Assembly: GCA_014529385.2 (NCBI GenBank)
Contig: CM043945.1
Location: forward strand, 144,691,741-144,755,740
DNA from: Adiantum capillus-veneris
Lineage: Eukaryota > Streptophyta > Polypodiopsida > Polypodiales > Pteridaceae
Length of the DNA stretch: 64,000 bases
Reading direction: 5' to 3'
The first letter of the stretch is position 1. Each line of letters begins with the position of its first letter. This document shows positions 42,605 to 53,399 of this stretch, piece by piece. Below the pieces are notes generated by a model. The model was given only the letters and a program-made list of their open reading frames with translations, had not been told where the DNA came from and made no database searches. The position numbers and the translations under genes were made by a program.

Positions 42605-45160
42605 ATGGGAGCAAAGTACATGATGTCCTAAGCCACAAGATCCACCAAAAGAACTTACAAATCCGATGAAGAATCTGCTGAGAGCTCTCCAGAATGGCAT
42701 AGCAGTGAAATCTCCGACAATGAGGAAAGGAGAGCACGCATTGAAGAAATGAAAAGAAAAGCAGTGGCAACATATCAAGAGGAGGCCGCACTCAGAAACA
42801 TGCAAGGTTTGAGAGAGAAAAACACTCTTATGAACGAAGCCGCCAAGCTCAAGGCAAGGACCCTGCAAAGTGGGTACCTATAGAAGTCAAAGGACCAAGC
42901 ACAAAGCACTCAGCACGGAGAGAAGCAGAGGATCGAAAGGATCTATTAGAAAGAATGTATCAGGAGACAGAGGCATTGAAGTTGAAAGAGGCTCAAGAAG
43001 CAGAAAAGAAAGCTAAAGATGTGGTGGAGCAACAAAAACAAGCAGAAGAAGCAACAACCAAGGTGAAGCCCATCACGAAGAAAGTGGGATGTCCCCAAGA
43101 CTATCCTCACCATTTACAGAACAACATGACCATCCCATGCCAAGCCCTCCACTATCACCAGCAAATAGAACCACACAAGCTAAGCCCACTAAGGAAAAAG
43201 AGCCTAAACAAAAAGAAGTAGCAGAATCTGCAAACAGACAGCCACTACTCTGGAGCAAGCCAAAGCACAAGAAGCAGAGCTGGAAAGGGCAGCAAGTCCT
43301 GCACAAGAGGAGTCAACAAAGTTTGAACAAACAAGAAACAGGAAACAGAAGAAACCCCTTCTATCTCCACCTAGCAAGAAACGATTGAGGCATCCACGGA
43401 GCCTCAAGATGACAAAGCAAAAGAGGGCCAACCATTGTCTCAAGGGCAAGAACAACCAACCGCCATGACCCCACCAAGAGAGTCACAAGAGACTACCAAA
43501 ACGTCTAGGCAGCTCACAAGAAATGAATACTGACAGACAAATGATGAGGTAATCCTGCAAGGCAATGAATATGCAAAGCAAATACAGGATATGACGGAAA
43601 AACTCCGATTTGCAGCACTTAGCCGCAACACAAAGGCTAAAGAATTGGAGATGGTGATTGATGCTCTCCAAGGAGAGTTAGAGGACATATTAAATGTCAT
43701 CATCGATCTGCATATACAAGTCGAGGTATTGAAAGCTGAACCTGAAGCTGAACAACACTAGCTAGCAAGAGATAAACATCAAAAGAAAATGGAGAAGTTA
43801 GGTGAACTTCTCACGAAGTTGACAAATGCTTGCAAAACAATAGACGAACAATTGACAGAGGTTACTAACAAACTTCTAACTACAACTCTGTCAGTTCAAA
43901 CGATTCAAGTGAAGCTAGACGTAGCATACGTCTCATTGCAATATTCAGAGAAGAGGATAAATGAATAGGTAACTTTTTTGCGACAAATACGAGAAAATCC
44001 CACAGTTTCCTCGATCAAAGATATAGATGAAGTGTACAAAGCACTAGAGAAAAAGAACAAAGATCTCGAGCTAGAGCTAAAGTTGGAGCAGTCTCAATGA
44101 AGAGACCTGGCATTAATGCGGATACAATGAGAAGAAGAGCTACTCAAAGAAATAGCCGAGCTAAAAAGAGTCAACCAACTGTTGAGAGATGGACGGCAAG
44201 AGACGCAGGAAGAGGCAGGCATGTCAGAACAGCCACATATAGATATCCTGTCAGTCTCTTTCGCTGAGATGGAAAACAACCAACAAAAGGGTTGGGTGGC
44301 GAAGAAGATTCCCGAGTACCATTAACAAAAGCAGATGAAGTGCCAATGGTCCAGCTGTCAAAAGCTAAGGAAGATGCACTTAAAGAAAAGGTTACACAAG
44401 AGACGGATGAGCAGTGGAAAGCAACGATGGATTGGGAGTTGAGAGCTCTTCACTCTGTTAATGTTACTCAATTCACTACCAATCAAATCAATGCACAATT
44501 GCATCAGCAATCCCTACCATATCCCTCGATAAAGGTGGAGTTGCTCCAGGTCAAAGAAAGACTTTATAAAGACATGCAAGTAGAAGGCGCAGATAAAGAC
44601 TACCCTAAGTGGAGGAAGAGCTGGCTCAACAAGAATCCAGGATACTGATTCTGTTCACAAGAGCACTTGCAGAACTTCAAAAGGATCCAACATTTTGTCG
44701 TCTACCAAGAGTAAGGACATGGCAAGCACATGAGGCAATAACAAAGAAGCGGCCAACCTGGCTGAATTATCCAAGATTGCCAGCTCCAAAAACGGGATCG
44801 CCAATAGAAGAATACATGGTGAAAACCCTAACGAGCACCATGTCATTCTTCAAAAGCCTACCTAATCTTTCATGTGCTATGCTTTATAAAATTTACCGAA
44901 TGCTACCACCTGCATTGAAGTATTTCATGAGCCAGAGCAAGCAGGAGCCCCGTGGATGTCTTTTTTTGAGGGCAATAAAGGTTTATGCTATGATCTGAGT
45001 GGCCAACCTTCCGAAGAAGTCCTCTATGGCTTCTACGCCCGATGCATGTTCTTACCTTCTTCTCATAATATGTTGGCATTTGAGGAAGCATTCTACACAG
45101 GGTTTTTCACTTGGCGAACGAAGATTTTTGGACTAGCTTTTGCAGTTGCCAGATAAAGAG
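42605..45160 (+). pseudogene. E1 coiled-coil ORF 3' of pol
   Basis: Degenerate coding sequence in alternating frames: about 42605-43560 (Ser/Glu-rich start, then RIEEMKRKAVATYQEEAALR), 43530-44280 (long heptad-like stretch, KLGELLTKLTNACKTIDEQL, ALEKKNKDLELELKLEQ), 44292-44648, 44609-44998 and 44956-45156 (CFLPSSHNMLAFEEAFYTGF-like end). It is Glu/Lys/Leu/Gln-rich with strong coiled-coil character. It recalls the extra frames some Tat/Athila elements carry after pol, whose function is unknown. Many stops and shifts; clearly dead here. Confidence 0.65.
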
Positions 45161-45265
45161 AAAAATATCAGATACAAAATGGCTCTACACGCACTTAAAA
45201 ACCGCCTCGCCAGAGGTCAACCCGAAGACTATTTCAGGCCATAAAGCTGTGTCAGATACCACAGG

Positions 45266-45280
45266 CAAGGAGGGGGAGAA
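45266..45280 (+). other. E1 polypurine tract
   Basis: The run GCAAGGAGGGGGAGAA abuts the 3' LTR start TGTTAGC at 45281. Confidence 0.85.
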
Positions 45281-46192
45281 TGTTAGCAGCAAGCTAACTC
45301 GGATACCATTTTTTGGAGCTCTCATTGTAAAAACACTTAATATTTTGTTAAATCGGGAATATGGTAACTCCTATTTTTTGGATAAACCTTGTAATTGATG
45401 AGCCGGGGCTACAAGCTTTAGATTGTATCTACTTGTCATTACCCATCTTTAGTGAGAGCTCCCAGATTATTAGTTTTGACCATCAAAAACCTTAGCTAAG
45501 GTATAAAAGCCAATTTTTGTAAGTTCTTTTTATGTTTTGGATAATGAAATACACAACGTGAGCTAACGGTTCACTTCTCTTCTTCTCGCGCTTTTTACTC
45601 CCTCTCCGGTTGTCACATTGCAGTCGCATCTGTTGCATTACAACCGGAGGTAAGAGCTCTACGCATTGACGTAAGCATTTCACAGTATTTCGTAGCTTTT
45701 GGTGTCGCCGACCCACGGTCTAATTTTTTCATAAGTAGAAATTTATACTTCAAAATAAAAAGCTAAGCATAGGCGGGGTATTGGGACATCATTGCTAAGC
45801 ATTTAGATGAATTCTGGGTCGAAAACGACTAGGTCAAAAATCCACTGCTGTTAATAATCGCGATTTTTGCACTTGACCTAAAGTGGGATTTGAGACCATC
45901 AACATGTGTGCTTAGGTCTTATAAACTTGTCCTGGAAGTTTTAATGTTACGTTTGGATGTCATTTGATGTTATAACGGATGTGATTTGTTTGCCGATGAG
46001 CGATTGGCTTTTGGTGATTTCAGTCACTTGAGTGTAGCTTGAGTTAGATGCGAGTTGTTTGTTGTTTTTCAAGAAATGACAACCTCTTGTAGCCTCTATG
46101 CACTAGTCGAGTCAGCTTTGTCCCATGGATTGACAATTTAATCGTGGTTCTCACTAAATCTGCAATAAAATAGGAGTGAGGTTAGACACCCA
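45281..46192 (+). repeat. 3' LTR of E1
   Basis: 912 bp, starting TGTTAGCAGC and ending ACACCCA. TATA box TATAAAA at 45502-45508. It carries the native 6-bp tip hairpin (45282-45298) and a half palindrome motif at 45850-45862. Confidence 0.9.
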
Positions 46193-47150
46193 TAGGTGCT
46201 GCTAGGAGCTCGATTTTTGCTTGGACTATTTTTTGGGCCTCCTCAACAATGTAGCCGGCCTTGAGCTGATCTTTGACTTTTTCTACTGGGATCAAAAGGT
46301 GGAAGATTCTCGAGGGGAGGATCTTCCTTTTTTCTTTCTCCTGGGTCATATATTTACTTTGTGATTCCGTTGACGGTAATTCCATCTCTTGGCTTGTAAT
46401 CTTTGTTGGCTCTCTTGTGGTTCTTGTTGCTTTTTCCTTTCCTCTTCCCGTTCTATAGGGATCTCTGCTAGTTGTTCAAGAAGCGGCTCATCTATGTCTT
46501 CTAGGTCTATGGGGATTTGAGCAACTTGTTTATGATCGAGCTGTCTTTTGGTGCGTTGTTCTCATGTTGGCTCATCATCAGTCTTTGCTTTCTTTGCTTC
46601 TTCTTTTTTGGATGTAGTGCGACTGGTTGTTTGGCTACTCTAATTTTATTTTCTATTAGGGATGCCAAGTTACATCTCTTTCTTGTTTCTTGCCTTTCGT
46701 TTGAGCTTGGACAACTTTTCTTTGTCTTTGCTTTCTCTCTTCCCTAGCCTTCACCTTGAGCTCCTCTTGCTCCTTGGCTTTTCTTTCTCTATGAGTGATC
46801 CTTTGCTTAAAGTGAATCCTCGGCTGTTTCTCTTGTTCCAGAGCTTGGAGCTAAAAGGAATCCTAATTGATTTTTGAGCCGATGCTCTCTAAAGTGATGG
46901 CTCCTTCGTATCCTAGGTACTCAGGCTATGTGGTCCTCCTAGCCTTTGGCTATTTTGGTGTCATTATAGGTGTGGGTCCTCTCTTGCTCTTCGGTCTTCG
47001 CATGATGTCGGACCACTCTGTGGATATTGGTGCCTTGCTTGTGCCATTTGGAGCCTTGGTTTGGATTATGTGACCTGGTTTTTGATTTTTTTGATTTTTT
47101 TTGTAAGGAAATCCAAAAAGGTACTTAAAAAATTGCAATAAATCCAAACA
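46193..47150 (-). pseudogene. degenerate Lys/Glu/Arg-rich coding-like region
   Basis: On the minus strand several frames give a charged, helix-prone polypeptide with frequent stops (for example 46182-46385: EKEKRKILPSRIFHLLIPVE). Plus-strand frames are hydrophobic complements of it. I recognise no domain. It resembles E1's own coiled-coil ORF in composition and may be the 3' ORF of another element into which E1 inserted. Confidence 0.3.
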
Positions 47151-48780
47151 TTATCAAAACAAAGCCAAAACTTCTCCAAAATATTACCCATGCGTTCCCA
47201 TGCACGCGTTCATAGAATATGCATGGAAGAATTATGTTGTGCAAGATAGAGGTCATAAGACCATGTGCTTATGGGAATTTTCTGACGAGGCTTCCTATGC
47301 TAAGCATTGTGATGGCCAATTCAGCAATTGTTCAAGCGCAGGAAAGAGGAGATCATGAACTGCAGCAAGGAGGGGATGGGTGGTACGGGAGAGGGAGATC
47401 AAGACAACAGCATGTAGAAGGCCTACAAGCACTAGAGGGGAGCTAGGGAAGCACAGAACTGAGTACTCAAAGGGGATATGCAGGTTGGAAGGGGTAGGAC
47501 TTGTAAGCATTAGCTGGCCGTGAGCACTGGCGATACAAATGAGGTTGGGAGTGCTCCAAGATAATAAGGGCTCGGTGTGGCAGAGAGAAGGAGGCCAAGC
47601 CCTCATGTGGAGAGGGGGTCGCTCTAGAGCAGCTACAAAGCGGAGAGCGGGGCCGTGAGCCGGTCGTAAGCAAGGCAGGGTTCGAGGCTGCCAGGAGGAG
47701 CCACAGTTGCAAAGGGCGGGGACGGCCGACTTCAGATACAACAAGTTGGAGGGGGAGGGCCGTCAGTTGCATGAAAAGGAAGGGGGGGGGGGGGGGGGGG
47801 GGGAGAAATATGCGAAAAGGCAGAGGAGTCTGGCCGGGAGAAAGGAGACTTTCGGTGACAGTTTTCGTGGGAAGGGGCTGTGGGCATGAGAAGTGGGGCC
47901 GCTAGTGATGTATGAACAGATCCACCGAGTGCATGAAGTCGGCTGCAGTTGGGAGGGCAAGGTCGACTACAGAGGAGATCCGTTTATAAGGCAGTCGTTA
48001 GGGTCTAAGAAAGGCCGTGAGCTGAATACTTGGCCTGCAGGGTTGTAAGCAGGGCTACAAGCACAAGGAGAGAAGGTGGTGATCTCCTAAAGGAGGAAAA
48101 GGGTGACCATGAGCAATTGGGGAAGTTTGGGAGGGCCAGTGTCGTTGGCAGGTAAGAAAGGGATCTGCTAGCATTATATTACAGGGACACTGACAAGAGT
48201 TTAGGAGAAGGGTCGCCAGCTGGTTAAAAAGAGTACCTCGAGAAGGAGCTGATAGGAGGCCCTATTGGAGATGGGGAGCGGTACCACTTGTTGCTGAGTG
48301 CATAAGCAAGTAAGAGTAGCACTGAAGAAAGCCCGAGAGCATTAAAGGTGGCCGGAGGGGACAACAGTGGAGGCGGGAGGGTCAATATTAACTTCATTAC
48401 CATTAAGCCATATCTTTTATGTCTCTCCTGCCAGTAAAGCCATGCTCATAAGCTTCATTATCATTAAGCCATAGTTTATTACTCTCTCTCACCTCGCCAT
48501 CATTCAAAAACTCCCAGGCATAACTCCATAGCACTCGTTCATGAAAAAGGGTATGGAACACATGTTTTTGTAGAGGTTTTTGGATATAAACAGTGTCAGG
48601 ATTAGTTTCTCGATGTGTTGGAGGTTGTATTGGTGCTTCTATTGACCGCTCTCTTCTATATGTGTGAAAATTACCTCTTTGCTCCTCGCTTCTCTGATTA
48701 CGCCATCTCTATCAGACACACTCTCACAGCCAGTCACCTCGTATGTTCTCGGCTACACGAAACGCAATGCAATGCAAAAT
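47151..48780. other. unassigned, purine-rich sequence
   Basis: G- and A-rich on the plus strand, with short recurring words (GGCCGTGAGC, GGGAGG). Frames up to 149 codons on the minus strand lack recognisable domains. A 22-G run lies at 47782-47803. No terminal repeats found. Confidence 0.45.
47782..47803. repeat. poly-G tract
   Basis: Twenty-two consecutive G. Its length is liable to sequencing error. Confidence 0.95.
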
Positions 48781-49600
48781 GAGCCGGGGTTTGAGGGTGT
48801 AGATGGAGAATTTTCTGAAGATGATGAAGTTGATTGAAGAGTTTTTGATGATAAGTCAACAATTCCAGATTTTTTGAAGATGCTTCAATTGGTTCAAGGA
48901 TCTCTGCTTGAGGTCGTAAAGAAGAGAAACCAAATGGATGAAGCTTGCGGTATACGACGAGAGGAGAGTCTTTGATGGATATGATCCAGAAGGCTACCTA
49001 GAGTGTTATGAGTTGAAAACCAAGTTAAGAGGATACCAAAAGAGTTAATGATCATATCCTTTGAGCAATTACTGAGTTCAGATTTGAAGGAGCAGATTCA
49101 TGAAGTTACCAAAGACTGCAATGACAACTGAGAATGCTTCAAAGAAGCTATTTTATAAGTAAGTTATGAGCATTATGCAAGCTATCAAGAACAAAGTTCA
49201 AGTCTACCAAACTATGCAGATATTCGAGGACAAGAACGATCAAAATTAGAAGCTGTGATTGACGAGTGTATTGTGTAAAATGCTACCTTCTTACAGGCTA
49301 ATGATGAAGATATAGTTGAAGCTGTGTATGAAAAGCTGGGTTTAGTAGATTCCTTGCATGAAGTAGAAGTCTTTGAGGGTGAGGCTCTATAGCCTCAAGA
49401 TACACAGGGTGAATTTTGCAAAGAACATATACATGCAGTACATGAGTAAAAGAAATCAGGGGATCAAAACAACAAAGTGGCTAAAGCTCAAGAAGAAATT
49501 GTGTAGGTGAACGAGTGCAACCATATTCAAGTAGACATGCATGAAGATTTGGTTTCAACTGATGATCTTTTGCTATTGACTCAAAATTAGAGCAAATTTG
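48781..49600 (+). pseudogene. degenerate frame of unknown family
   Basis: One reading of the plus strand gives acidic text with about ten stops (E-G-V-D-G-E-F-S-E-D-D; F-E-Q-L-L-S-S-D-L-K-E-Q-I; S-Y-E-H-Y-A-S-Y-Q-E-Q). The spacing of stops is wider than chance, which suggests a decayed gene, perhaps a Gag-like or coiled-coil protein. I cannot assign it. A 36-bp in-frame duplication follows at 49604-49675. Confidence 0.3.
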
Positions 49601-49603
49601 TTT

Positions 49604-49675
49604 TGGTACAGATTCTACCATAGAGTTGATTGATGATACTGGTACAGATTCTACCATAGAGTTGATTGATGATAC
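49604..49675 (+). repeat. 36-bp perfect tandem duplication
   Basis: Unit beginning TGGTACAGATTCTACCATAG, two copies (49604-49639 and 49640-49675). The length is a multiple of three. Confidence 0.95.
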
Positions 49676-50385
49676 ATATGTTATAGGTCAAAACAAGGCT
49701 GCATTGAGAGTAGCACGACCATGGATTTGGGTATACCAGATTTATCAAATTTAAATATACCAAATTTTGAGGACTTGAGTATGTGTTTGAAGATCGGCAA
49801 AATGTTGATTTAGAGGGGGTGTAGACTCCTTCATTGACAAGTTGTTTGTGACGACGAGCTGCCAAAGTGAAAAACTGATCTTGAATGTGATAATGATGAT
49901 TCAGGGGGGGTGCAAACTCCTTCTTTGATAAGTTTCTGTGACCCAGAGCTACTGACACTACAAGAGGTCACTTAAATTCCGGCGCCAAATTACCGACGTC
50001 AATGGCGGGCGTCGGTATATGTGTAGGTAAGTATGGAGGGAAATGGAGTTTTTAATAAATTTCATTTTTAAATTTCCGACGCCTGTTTCGATGTATCTTC
50101 CGATGCCTGTTCCGATGCACTTTTTGATGCCTGTACGAATGCTCTTTCCGATGTTTGTACCAATACTTGTGTCAAAAGACCCTGCAAAACACAAACCCGC
50201 GGGATTTCCTTGCGCATTTTTCTTCTTCTTGCACCTTTTCTCTTGCTCTCCTTCTCCTCAGCTCTTACAGATCTAGTGCGAAACAAATTGTCGGAGGTGC
50301 TAATCTTGTTCATTGACTACTCCATAGCAATAAGGTGAGATTGTTTTCAAGTGTACTTGTAGGTTTAAGGCTTAGGGTTTAACAT

Positions 50386-50386
<1 letters not shown>

Positions 50387-50429
<43 letters not shown>
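50387..50429. repeat. (GT)n microsatellite
   Basis: About 21 GT units in the 5' region of the outer CACTA. Confidence 0.95.
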
Positions 50430-50432
<3 letters not shown>

Positions 50433-50689
50433 TTTTGTAGGTTCGAGGACATTTATAACACCTTTTCTTGCTCATATAGGCCGCATGTGACTGTTTGAAT
50501 TTCTAATGCATATTAAGTTTATTTAAATTAATTTGTATATTGATAAAAGAAACTTTCAATGCTTTAGAAGAAATTATGGTTTGTGTTGTCACATACCATA
50601 AGTTCTGACTGTCCAAACACAACGTCCATCAATTTGTGGCCAAACGAAGATGACTTGTATACTTCTAAAAATGCAAACAGACTTCGATT

Positions 50690-51195
50690 AAGTTAGGTTA
50701 TAGGTTAGGTTATGTTAGGTTAGGTTAGAGCTAGCGACAAATATTAGAAAAAACGCAAATGAACTTCGAAGATGACTCGTGTACTTCAAAAAACACAAAC
50801 GAACTTCAGTTAGGTTAGCCTATAGGTTATATTTAGGTTATAGGTTATGCTAGGTTAGGTTAGGTTATGTTAGGTTAGGTGAGATTATAGGTTAGGTTAG
50901 AGCTAGTGGCAAATGAATAGTAGGAAAAACGCAAATAGACTTTGAAGATAACTCGTGTACTTCTAAAAATGCAAACGAACTTCGGTTAGGTTTAGGTTAT
51001 AGGTTAGGTTAGGTTTAGGTTATAGGTTATAATTTAGGTTAGATTATAAGTTAGGTTAGAGCTAGCGAAAAATAGTAGAAAAAATGCAAACGGACTTCAA
51101 GAATGACTCGTGTACTTCAAACAATGTAAACGGACTTCGATTAGGTTTTGTTATAGGTGAAGTTATAGGTTTGGTTATAGTTTAGGTTATAAGTT
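50690..51195 (+). repeat. TTAGG-type short repeats with interspersed unit
   Basis: Runs of TTAGG mixed with TTATAGG and TTATG variants at 50692-50730, 50808-50900, 50983-51060 and 51140-51195. They alternate with a longer unit containing AAAACGCAAAYGAACTTCG and GAGCTAGCGACAAATA. Lies in the 5' part of the outer CACTA, upstream of its transposase exons. Confidence 0.9.
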
Positions 51196-51197
51196 AG

Positions 51198-51640
51198 GTG
51201 CACCTCTAGATCGAGGTTGCGGGGATCGGACATGGCTAGAGAATGTGAGATTAATTAAAGTTCGAGCTAGCAACAAATAGCTGAAAAAACGCAATCGAAC
51301 TTCAAAAGTGCACATAGACTTCAAGAACCTTAATATATAGTTATTGACCAATAAAGACGAGATTATGACCCTGTGGTCCTAATCTCCGTGCACCTCTAGA
51401 CCAAGGTGTGCGGGGATCGGGCCTGGCTAGAGAATGTGAGGTGGCTAGAGCTAGTAGCAAATAGTTGAAAAAGCGCAATTGGACTTCCAAAGTGTAGACA
51501 GACTTCAAGAACCTTAATATATATTCATTGACCAATAAAGACGAGATTATTATCCTGTGGTCCTAATCTCCGTGCACCTCTAGACTGAGGTGTGCGGGGA
51601 TCGGGCCTGGCTAGAGAATGTGAGGTTGTCATGTATTGTC
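51198..51640 (+). repeat. ~190-bp tandem repeats
   Basis: Unit starts GTGCACCTCTAGAYYGAGGT at 51198, 51388 and 51572 (spacing 190 and 184; third copy partial). The unit includes ATTGACCAATAAAGACGAGA, which also occurs in the inner CACTA at 54844. Confidence 0.9.
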
Positions 51641-51698
51641 ATGTACTTAGTAGTGTGTAGTTATAACAACTAGAGTGTTTTAATTATTTGTTGCATCA

Positions 51699-52440
51699 TT
51701 GGTAGATAAAGTATGGACGATAGGATGGTGTGTCCTTGTGTGCATTGCAAGCATCAGATTTTTCAAAAACAAAAAATCTACAACCAACACATACGCAAAT
51801 CATGGTCTCTTTCTGATAGAGCAACTACAAGACATGCGTTATCGATCTCATGGTCTAGAGGCTGAAGGGCAAACTCCGCAAGTAGATATTGCTCCAACTT
51901 CATCCCAAAGAAGACGATTTTCAAACGAGCAGCCATCGACTGAGTCCTCCCAACCAATGTCTGATGTGGCATTTTAAGAAGTAGAGATGGAGCAAATGTT
52001 GGATGCATTCTTTCACATGGATCCCATCATTGAAAACATAGAAGACGATAACATTGAACGCAATACTGCGGACCAACCTCAGTCATCCCGTTCATATCAA
52101 CGGCATGATAGCAACGCTAAAGAGGACGAGATGATGCAAAGTCTTGCACGCATGCCGCTTTACAGTGGTGCAAAAATTTTAGTTCTCTGTACCGCATTGG
52201 CAATGCTTAATTTGCAGTCTGTCTACGGTTGCTCTGACACCTCAGTCATAGAGCTTTTCCGGTAAATACATTGTATCCTAAGCATGATAAAGTGCAAATT
52301 ACAGGCCCAAAGAGATGATTTGCAGGCTGTGGGTGAAATGACAGAGACGTGGCCTCGACTTAGACCCAATGGAAAGTTTTCTAGATCAAAAGGTCCATGT
52401 GTTTTTCGGGGGGTTCACTATGTATAAAACTACCATATCA
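51699..52440 (+). pseudogene. outer CACTA TNPD-like transposase, N-terminal part
   Basis: At 51727 one frame reads C-P-C-V-H-C-K-H-Q-I-F with a following H-I-R-K, the Cys/His pattern of the transposase-associated domain at the start of TNPD proteins. A frameshift near 51800 moves to the frame ending at 51977. After a stop the coding continues 51987-52265 with M-M-Q-S-L-A-R-M-P-L-Y-S-G-A-K and then S-V-Y-G-C-S-D-T-S-V, the usual lead into the Transposase_21 catalytic region. That catalytic core is not seen; 52266-52440 is degenerate. TNPD cuts CACTA ends. This copy cannot. Confidence 0.72.
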
Positions 52441-52627
52441 CGTGCGTTCAAGACATGTTTGTAAAGCCCCTTATCTGTGAATTTTGTTAGGAATATAATG
52501 TACCATTTTCTTTTAAAATCTGTAAGTTTTTTTAAAATTTGAAAAGAATAATGCCCTTCTGTATATATATTTTGGTAAGTTTCAAGAACTTTAAATACCC
52601 TTCACGTGATAGGTTACATTTTTATTA

Positions 52628-52773
52628 GGTGACCTCCCTGGGATGTGTTTTGAGTTGTGCATAAGAGCAACAAGTGAAGAAGACTATATCTTCATTCAAG
52701 ACTCCCACAGGGTGCATGTAATGTTTGAAAACGGATTTCAATCTCAGTGGTCTTAAGTCCCACGATTGACACA
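52628..52773 (+). pseudogene. outer CACTA TNPD fragment before the inner insertion
   Basis: After an intron-like AT-rich stretch ending in TTTTTATTAG, the frame gives I-R-A-T-S-E-E-D-Y-I-F-I-Q. A shift of one then gives G-L-K-S-H-D followed by TGA, the conserved G-L-K-S-H-D motif that opens the DUF4218 region. The inner CACTA enters four bases later. The domain continues at 58313. Confidence 0.72.
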
Positions 52774-52794
52774 CACTACAAGAGGTACTTAATA

Positions 52795-52925
52795 TTAGCG
52801 ACGCTCGCAGTGCGACGCTCAAATGTGAAAATCCACGGCGTCGCTATAGGCATCGCTATACACGTTGCTAAGTTATAAGTAACTTAGCGACGCTCATAGC
52901 GACGCTATAGCGACGCCGTCAGGGA
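52795..52925 (+). repeat. 5' subterminal repeats of inner CACTA
   Basis: Motifs GCGACGCT, CGTCGCTATAG and AGCGACGC recur at about 10-20-base spacing. They match the 3' subterminal region at 58075-58300 in inverted form. Confidence 0.9.
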
Positions 52926-53039
52926 TAAAAAAATAACCGAGAGCGTCCGAAAACTCAGATCTCAGATTTGAGTTTTTGGCGCGTGCTCAAACAAGCAAAG
53001 GTAATGCGTGCTCTCCCTCTCCCTCTCTCTCTTTATTCT

Positions 53040-53040
<1 letters not shown>

Positions 53041-53093
<53 letters not shown>

Positions 53094-53173
53094 ACACACA
53101 CACACGAAGAGAGGAAGGAGAGCCAGGTATGCTCCTTCCCTCTCCTTACTCTCATGTTCCCCTTTCGCTCTCC

Positions 53174-53216
<43 letters not shown>

Positions 53217-53224
53217 ATGATGTT

Positions 53225-53273
<49 letters not shown>

Positions 53274-53393
53274 ACATGCATAAACAAAAAACGCACACAC
53301 ACATGCATAAACAAAGAGTACATACATACATTGAGAGTGAGAGAGAGAGAGAGAAGAAGAAGAAGAAGAAGAAGAAGAAGAAGAAGAAGAAGA
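53041..53393. repeat. microsatellite cluster (CA, TC, AC, GA, AAG)
   Basis: In order: (CA)n 53041-53105, (TC)n 53173-53192, (AC)n to 53217, (GA)n 53229-53272, and (AAG)n about 53353-53393. The TC and GA blocks are complementary and could pair. Long frames here are repeat translations. Confidence 0.95.
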
Positions 53394-53399
53394 GAGTCT

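Larger units (their letters stand above)
2831..46192 (+). mobile_element. E1: large Gypsy-type LTR retrotransposon, interrupted
   Basis: The element is bounded by paired ~912-bp LTRs, with a tRNA-Asp-like PBS after the first and a polypurine tract before the second. The 43.4 kb span contains about 27 kb of later insertions (6354-11103, 15657-~25083, 29357-41979), leaving roughly 16.5 kb of its own. Domain order is pre-gag frame, gag, protease, RT (N-terminal stub), RNase H, integrase, second protease-like domain, coiled-coil region. Great length, tRNA-Asp PBS and extra frames recall the Tat/Athila/Ogre groups of plant Gypsy elements. I cannot place it more exactly because the RT core is missing. 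No target-site duplication can be read because the left tip is rearranged. Confidence 0.88.

Noticed and set aside
47295-47744. 149-codon minus-strand frame
   Set aside because: Compositionally biased (Leu/Pro/Ser) opposite a purine-rich strand; no domain, and the alternative frame is similarly open.
49956-52773. A separate, complete small CACTA element here
   Set aside because: Only a left terminus is present; the transposase reading continues beyond the inner element at 58310, so this is the left part of the outer CACTA.
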